DNA from: Gammaproteobacteria bacterium
GTDB lineage: Bacteria; Pseudomonadota; Gammaproteobacteria; Thiohalomonadales; Thiohalomonadaceae
Reading direction: 5' to 3'
Assembly: GCA_015232955.1 (NCBI GenBank)
Contig: JADFYS010000067.1
Location: 1-8,871 of the forward strand
Length of the DNA stretch: 8,871 nt
The position numbers were made by a program, and so were the translations under genes. This document shows, in pieces, positions 6,864 to 8,871 of the stretch (positions within the stretch are counted from its first letter, which is position 1; each line of letters starts with the position of its first letter). The notes under the pieces are model-generated. The model saw nothing but the letters and a program-made list of their open reading frames with translations, did not search any database and had not been told where the DNA came from.

Positions 6864-7787
6864 CTATTCGAATATCGGCGCGACCTGCTCTACATTGCTG
6901 CGGGTGACTTTGACAAAAGGGACCGAAACCTCCTTCTCTACCCTCTCTCCCGCCAGAACCCGGAGGAGTATTTCGGCACCCTCTCTCCCCGCGGTGGGGT
7001 AGGTGAAAGAGGCGGTCTGCTCGCCACTGCGGATCGCATCTCTCGCCTCCTGAATGTAGTCGATACCGACAATTACTTTCGATGCAGGATTGACCCCCGC
7101 CTTTTTCATGGCAAGGCGGGCACCACTGGCCATGCTGTCACTCTGAGCGAAGAGGGCATCAAAGGTGACATCGGCGGAGAGGAGTCTCTCCATCGCCTGC
7201 AGCGCCTCATGGCGGAGGTAGTTGGCGACAGGATGGGCGACAAGGAGGAGGCCGGGGTAGTGGCTTAGCCCTTGACGAAATCCTGCACCTCTGGCGCGGG
7301 AGGTGGAGGCGGTAGCCACCCCTTGCAACATCACCACTCTGCCTCTGCCGTGAAGGTGGTGTGCTATCTCATGGGCAGCAGCCAGGCCGATGGCGTGGTC
7401 ATCGGCACCGATGAAGGTGGTGTAGTGGTGGTTCAGTGTTCGGCGTGTGAGCAGGATCACCGGTACACCGCTACTGTAGATCTCATCGATCACCGGGGTC
7501 ATCACTCTGGCATCGCGGGGGCTGGTGATCACCGCATCAAGACCGGAATCTGCCAGCTGCATCAGATCAAGGGCCTGTTTACCGGCATTACCCGCAGCAT
7601 CGCTGACCACAAATGTGATCTCCGGATGTCGGTCCAGCACCGACTTTACTTCGGCAACCTGTGCCGCCCGCCAATCATTGCTCAGGTTGTCCTGGGGAAA
7701 GGCGACAGTGAATCTGGTTTCGGCAAAAGAGGTCGGTGATAAGGTGGAGAGGAGGAGAGCGCCCAAAAGGGCAGAGAGATAGCGCAT
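6864..7787 (-). CDS. Periplasmic sugar-binding-type protein (Peripla_BP_4 / RbsB-like)
   Basis: Predicted secreted binding protein of 307 residues and first gene of the sensory operon. The signal peptide is residues 1-22, with cleavage at SFA|ET. The mature protein has the two-lobe type I binding-protein pattern of the ribose-binding family. It opens with FTVAFPQDNLSNDW, and then has LDAVITSP (83-90), FIGADDHAIGLAAA (125-138), the hinge-type segment STSRARGAGFRQGL (161-174), DALFAQSDSMASGARLA (210-226) and IVGIDYIQEARDAI (239-252). The family binds sugars or, in signalling relatives such as LuxP and TorT, small signals presented to a kinase. With a kinase gene 15 nt downstream and no transport genes in view, I infer a co-sensor role. 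Transport elsewhere in the genome cannot be excluded. The ATG at 7787 has AAGGA 11 nt upstream, rather far, but the signal peptide begins exactly here. The stop is TAG at 6866-6864. Confidence 0.88.
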   Translation of the reverse strand: MRYLSALLGALLLSTLSPTSFAETRFTVAFPQDNLSNDWRAAQVAEVKSVLDRHPEITFVVSDAAGNAGKQALDLMQLADSGLDAVITSPRDARVMTPVIDEIYSSGVPVILLTRRTLNHHYTTFIGADDHAIGLAAAHEIAHHLHGRGRVVMLQGVATASTSRARGAGFRQGLSHYPGLLLVAHPVANYLRHEALQAMERLLSADVTFDALFAQSDSMASGARLAMKKAGVNPASKVIVGIDYIQEARDAIRSGEQTASFTYPTAGREGAEILLRVLAGERVEKEVSVPFVKVTRSNVEQVAPIFE

Positions 7788-7913
7788 TTAAAAATAAATC
7801 CTTGAGCTGTTTTTTTGCAACGCAGGGTGAGGGATTGTGGTCTTGTACAGAAGATAACCGTCCCGATTGTGCCGTACCGCTTTGGGGATAGCAAACAATA
7901 ACGCTCTGTTTGG
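7788..7913 (-). promoter_or_regulatory. Leader region of the sensory operon (presumed promoter, none resolved)
   Basis: This 126-bp non-coding stretch lies between the terminator of the OmpA-family gene and the first gene of the four-gene operon. The operon promoter should be here, because the terminator upstream blocks read-through. It holds AAGGA at 7803-7799 as ribosome binding site and an A/T-rich last 30 bases. I could not find a -35/-10 pair with acceptable spacing, nor a sigma-54 site. A small TGTACA palindrome at about 7844-7849 is too short to call an operator. Confidence 0.4.
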
Positions 7914-7942
7914 AAAAAAAAAGGCCCCGAATCGGGGCCTTT
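7914..7942 (-). terminator. Rho-independent terminator of the OmpA-family gene
   Basis: Read on the minus strand, AAAGGCCCCG, loop ATT and CGGGGCCTTT form a perfect 10-bp hairpin (7942-7920) that runs into an unbroken tract of nine T (7922-7914). It begins 27 bp after the stop codon of the OmpA-family gene. On the plus strand only a short T run follows the hairpin, so it acts mainly in the minus direction. It separates the OmpA-family gene from the sensory operon. Confidence 0.95.
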
Positions 7943-7969
7943 AAAAGTTCTGTAACGGAATGCTACAAC

Positions 7970-8869
7970 TTATTTATTGATCTCAAACTCTACCCGGCGA
8001 TTTTTGGCGCGGTTGGGTCGGGTATCGTTGGCTGCAACTGGGCTGTTCTCACCTTTTCCTCGGGTGGAGATCAGCTTGGCATTGACCCCTTTGGTCACGA
8101 GGTAGTCACCCACACGCTTGGCCCGCTTCTCAGAGAGCATCTGGTTATAGGACTCTGTCCCATAACTATCGGTGTGGCCGGTGACGATGATCCCGCTTAC
8201 CCCTTGGAGGTTGTGGATGCGAGAGGCGACCATATCGAGCACCTTCTTGGCGCTTGAGGTGAGGATAGAGGAGTTGAGATCAAAGGTGATGGTATCGAGT
8301 GAGACCTTGGTCATGCAGCCGCTCTCATCCACTTCCGCTCCGGCGATTGTTCCCGGACATCTGTCCTTGGAGTCGACCACACCATCTCCGTCACTGTCTA
8401 GTTCGCAGCCGTAAGCATCGACCTTGGCCCCTTTAGGGGTATCACCACAACGATCCATGGAGTCGACTACGCCATCACCATCACTGTCAAATTCACAGCC
8501 GTGGCTATCGACCGCAGCACCTCTCGGGGTACCGGGACATCTGTCCTTGGCGTCATCGATGCCGTCACCATCACTATCTGGTGGTGGTGCCTTGGGGAGG
8601 GAACACCCTTTGGCATCCACCTCATCCCCTTTGGGGGTGTCAGGGCATTGGTCGATGGGGTTCGGCACCATATCGCCGTCATCATCACCGTCGCACTCAA
8701 CGGTCGCCTTCTCTTTCTCTACCATCCAGTTGGTGCGCCAGCATTGACCATCGCTGTTTTTTACCACCATACCGGAGCCATCCACCACCAAGCCGGGAAC
8801 GGCCTCGACCGAGAGGGTGGTCAGGAGTAGTACGCTTGCCGCAGAAAGGGCGGTCACTATTTTATTCAT
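7970..8869 (-). CDS. OmpA-family protein with thrombospondin type 3 repeats
   Basis: Secreted envelope protein of 299 residues. A signal peptide spans residues 1-23 (cleavage near SVEA|VP). A short N-terminal segment has two cysteines (C43, C59; CWRTNW and TVECD), probably disulphide-bonded. Four aspartate-rich thrombospondin type 3 repeats follow (60-90, 98-125, 128-155, 158-185), of the form DSDGDGVVDSKDRCP...GC. Each has calcium-coordinating Asp positions and a Cys pair. The C-terminal OmpA domain (about 192-297) has TGHTDSYGTESYNQ, LSEKRAKRVGDYL and RGKGENSPVA. D234 and R249 match the E. coli OmpA pair D271/R286 that holds meso-diaminopimelate, with the same 15-residue spacing, so it should bind peptidoglycan. 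There is no N-terminal beta-barrel, so this is a periplasmic or cell-wall-linking protein, not a classical OmpA porin. The ATG at 8869 lies two bases from the window edge; its ribosome binding site is not visible, but the signal peptide supports this start. The gene ends with its own terminator. Confidence 0.94.
   Translation of the reverse strand: MNKIVTALSAASVLLLTTLSVEAVPGLVVDGSGMVVKNSDGQCWRTNWMVEKEKATVECDGDDDGDMVPNPIDQCPDTPKGDEVDAKGCSLPKAPPPDSDGDGIDDAKDRCPGTPRGAAVDSHGCEFDSDGDGVVDSMDRCGDTPKGAKVDAYGCELDSDGDGVVDSKDRCPGTIAGAEVDESGCMTKVSLDTITFDLNSSILTSSAKKVLDMVASRIHNLQGVSGIIVTGHTDSYGTESYNQMLSEKRAKRVGDYLVTKGVNAKLISTRGKGENSPVAANDTRPNRAKNRRVEFEINK
8315..8692 (-). repeat. In-gene 90-bp tandem repeats encoding thrombospondin type 3 units
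   Basis: Four units encode Asp-rich calcium-binding repeats: 8692-8600, 8578-8495, 8488-8405 and 8398-8315. The last three are in strict 90-bp register, each beginning with the codons for DSDGDG. The first is more diverged (DGDDDGDMVPN) and is set apart by a proline-rich spacer (KAPPP). The Cys-Pro of the unit is CP in units 1, 2 and 4 but Cys-Gly in unit 3. These are protein repeats, not a minisatellite of independent function. Confidence 0.88.
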
Positions 8870-8871
8870 GT

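Noticed and set aside
7272..7739. 155-residue plus-strand open frame opposite the RbsB-like gene
   Set aside because: It is antisense to a gene with clear family motifs and a signal peptide. Its translation is His/Gly-rich with no recognisable domain, as expected of a shadow frame.
7788..7913. Sigma-70 promoter from TTGTTT and downstream AT-rich hexamers
   Set aside because: No -10-like hexamer lies 16-18 bases after TTGTTT with a good match. TTATCT has no -35 at the right distance. I therefore mark only a presumed promoter region.
8315..8692. Tandem repeats considered as a CRISPR-like or regulatory repeat array
   Set aside because: The units are contiguous, lack unique spacers, and keep one reading frame encoding calcium-binding Asp motifs, so they are protein repeats.
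8424..8747. Repetitive Ser/Pro-rich plus-strand open frame
   Set aside because: Its repeats simply mirror the 90-bp thrombospondin type 3 repeats of the OmpA-family gene on the other strand.

Overview
The window comes from a bacterial chromosome, probably a gammaproteobacterium. The E. coli-type methionyl-tRNA synthetase with a fused C-terminal tRNA-binding domain fits this. So does the OmpA-family protein, whose mature N-terminus carries the CWRT...ATVECD segment common in such proteins of that class. I cannot fix the genus from sequence alone. I see no mobile elements, CRISPR arrays, rRNA or tRNA genes.

Layout: (1) 2-1342, plus strand: the C-terminal two thirds of metG; its start lies outside the window. 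(2) 1344-7787, minus strand: a tightly packed four-gene sensory operon. In transcription order it encodes a periplasmic sugar-binding-type protein (7787-6864), a 1141-residue hybrid sensor histidine kinase (6848-3423), a response regulator with an HD-GYP cyclic-di-GMP phosphodiesterase output (3426-2374), and a second, unrelated periplasmic binding protein of the ABC_sub_bind family (2387-1344). The intergenic spacings are 15 nt, a 4-nt GTGA overlap and a 14-nt overlap. (3) 7788-7969: a 182-bp intergenic region with a strong terminator for the next gene and, presumably, the operon promoter. (4) 7970-8869, minus strand: a secreted OmpA-family protein with four thrombospondin type 3 (calcium-binding) repeats and a peptidoglycan-binding domain. 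Its start codon lies 2 bp from the window edge.

How the genes fit together: the kinase carries a transmitter His, a receiver Asp and an HPt His, and the next gene supplies a receiver fused to HD-GYP. The two proteins therefore hold all four stations of a His-Asp-His-Asp phosphorelay ending in c-di-GMP hydrolysis. The relay genes are flanked by genes for two different binding-protein families, with no permease or ATPase gene in the window. The reading I favour is that one or both binding proteins are ligand-presenting co-sensors for the kinase rather than transport components. The kinase PAS domain also resembles the haem-PAS of FixL and keeps the His and Arg positions used there, so a second, cytoplasmic redox or oxygen input is possible. 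These functional links are inferred from gene order and motifs. metG and the OmpA-family gene appear to be separate transcription units.
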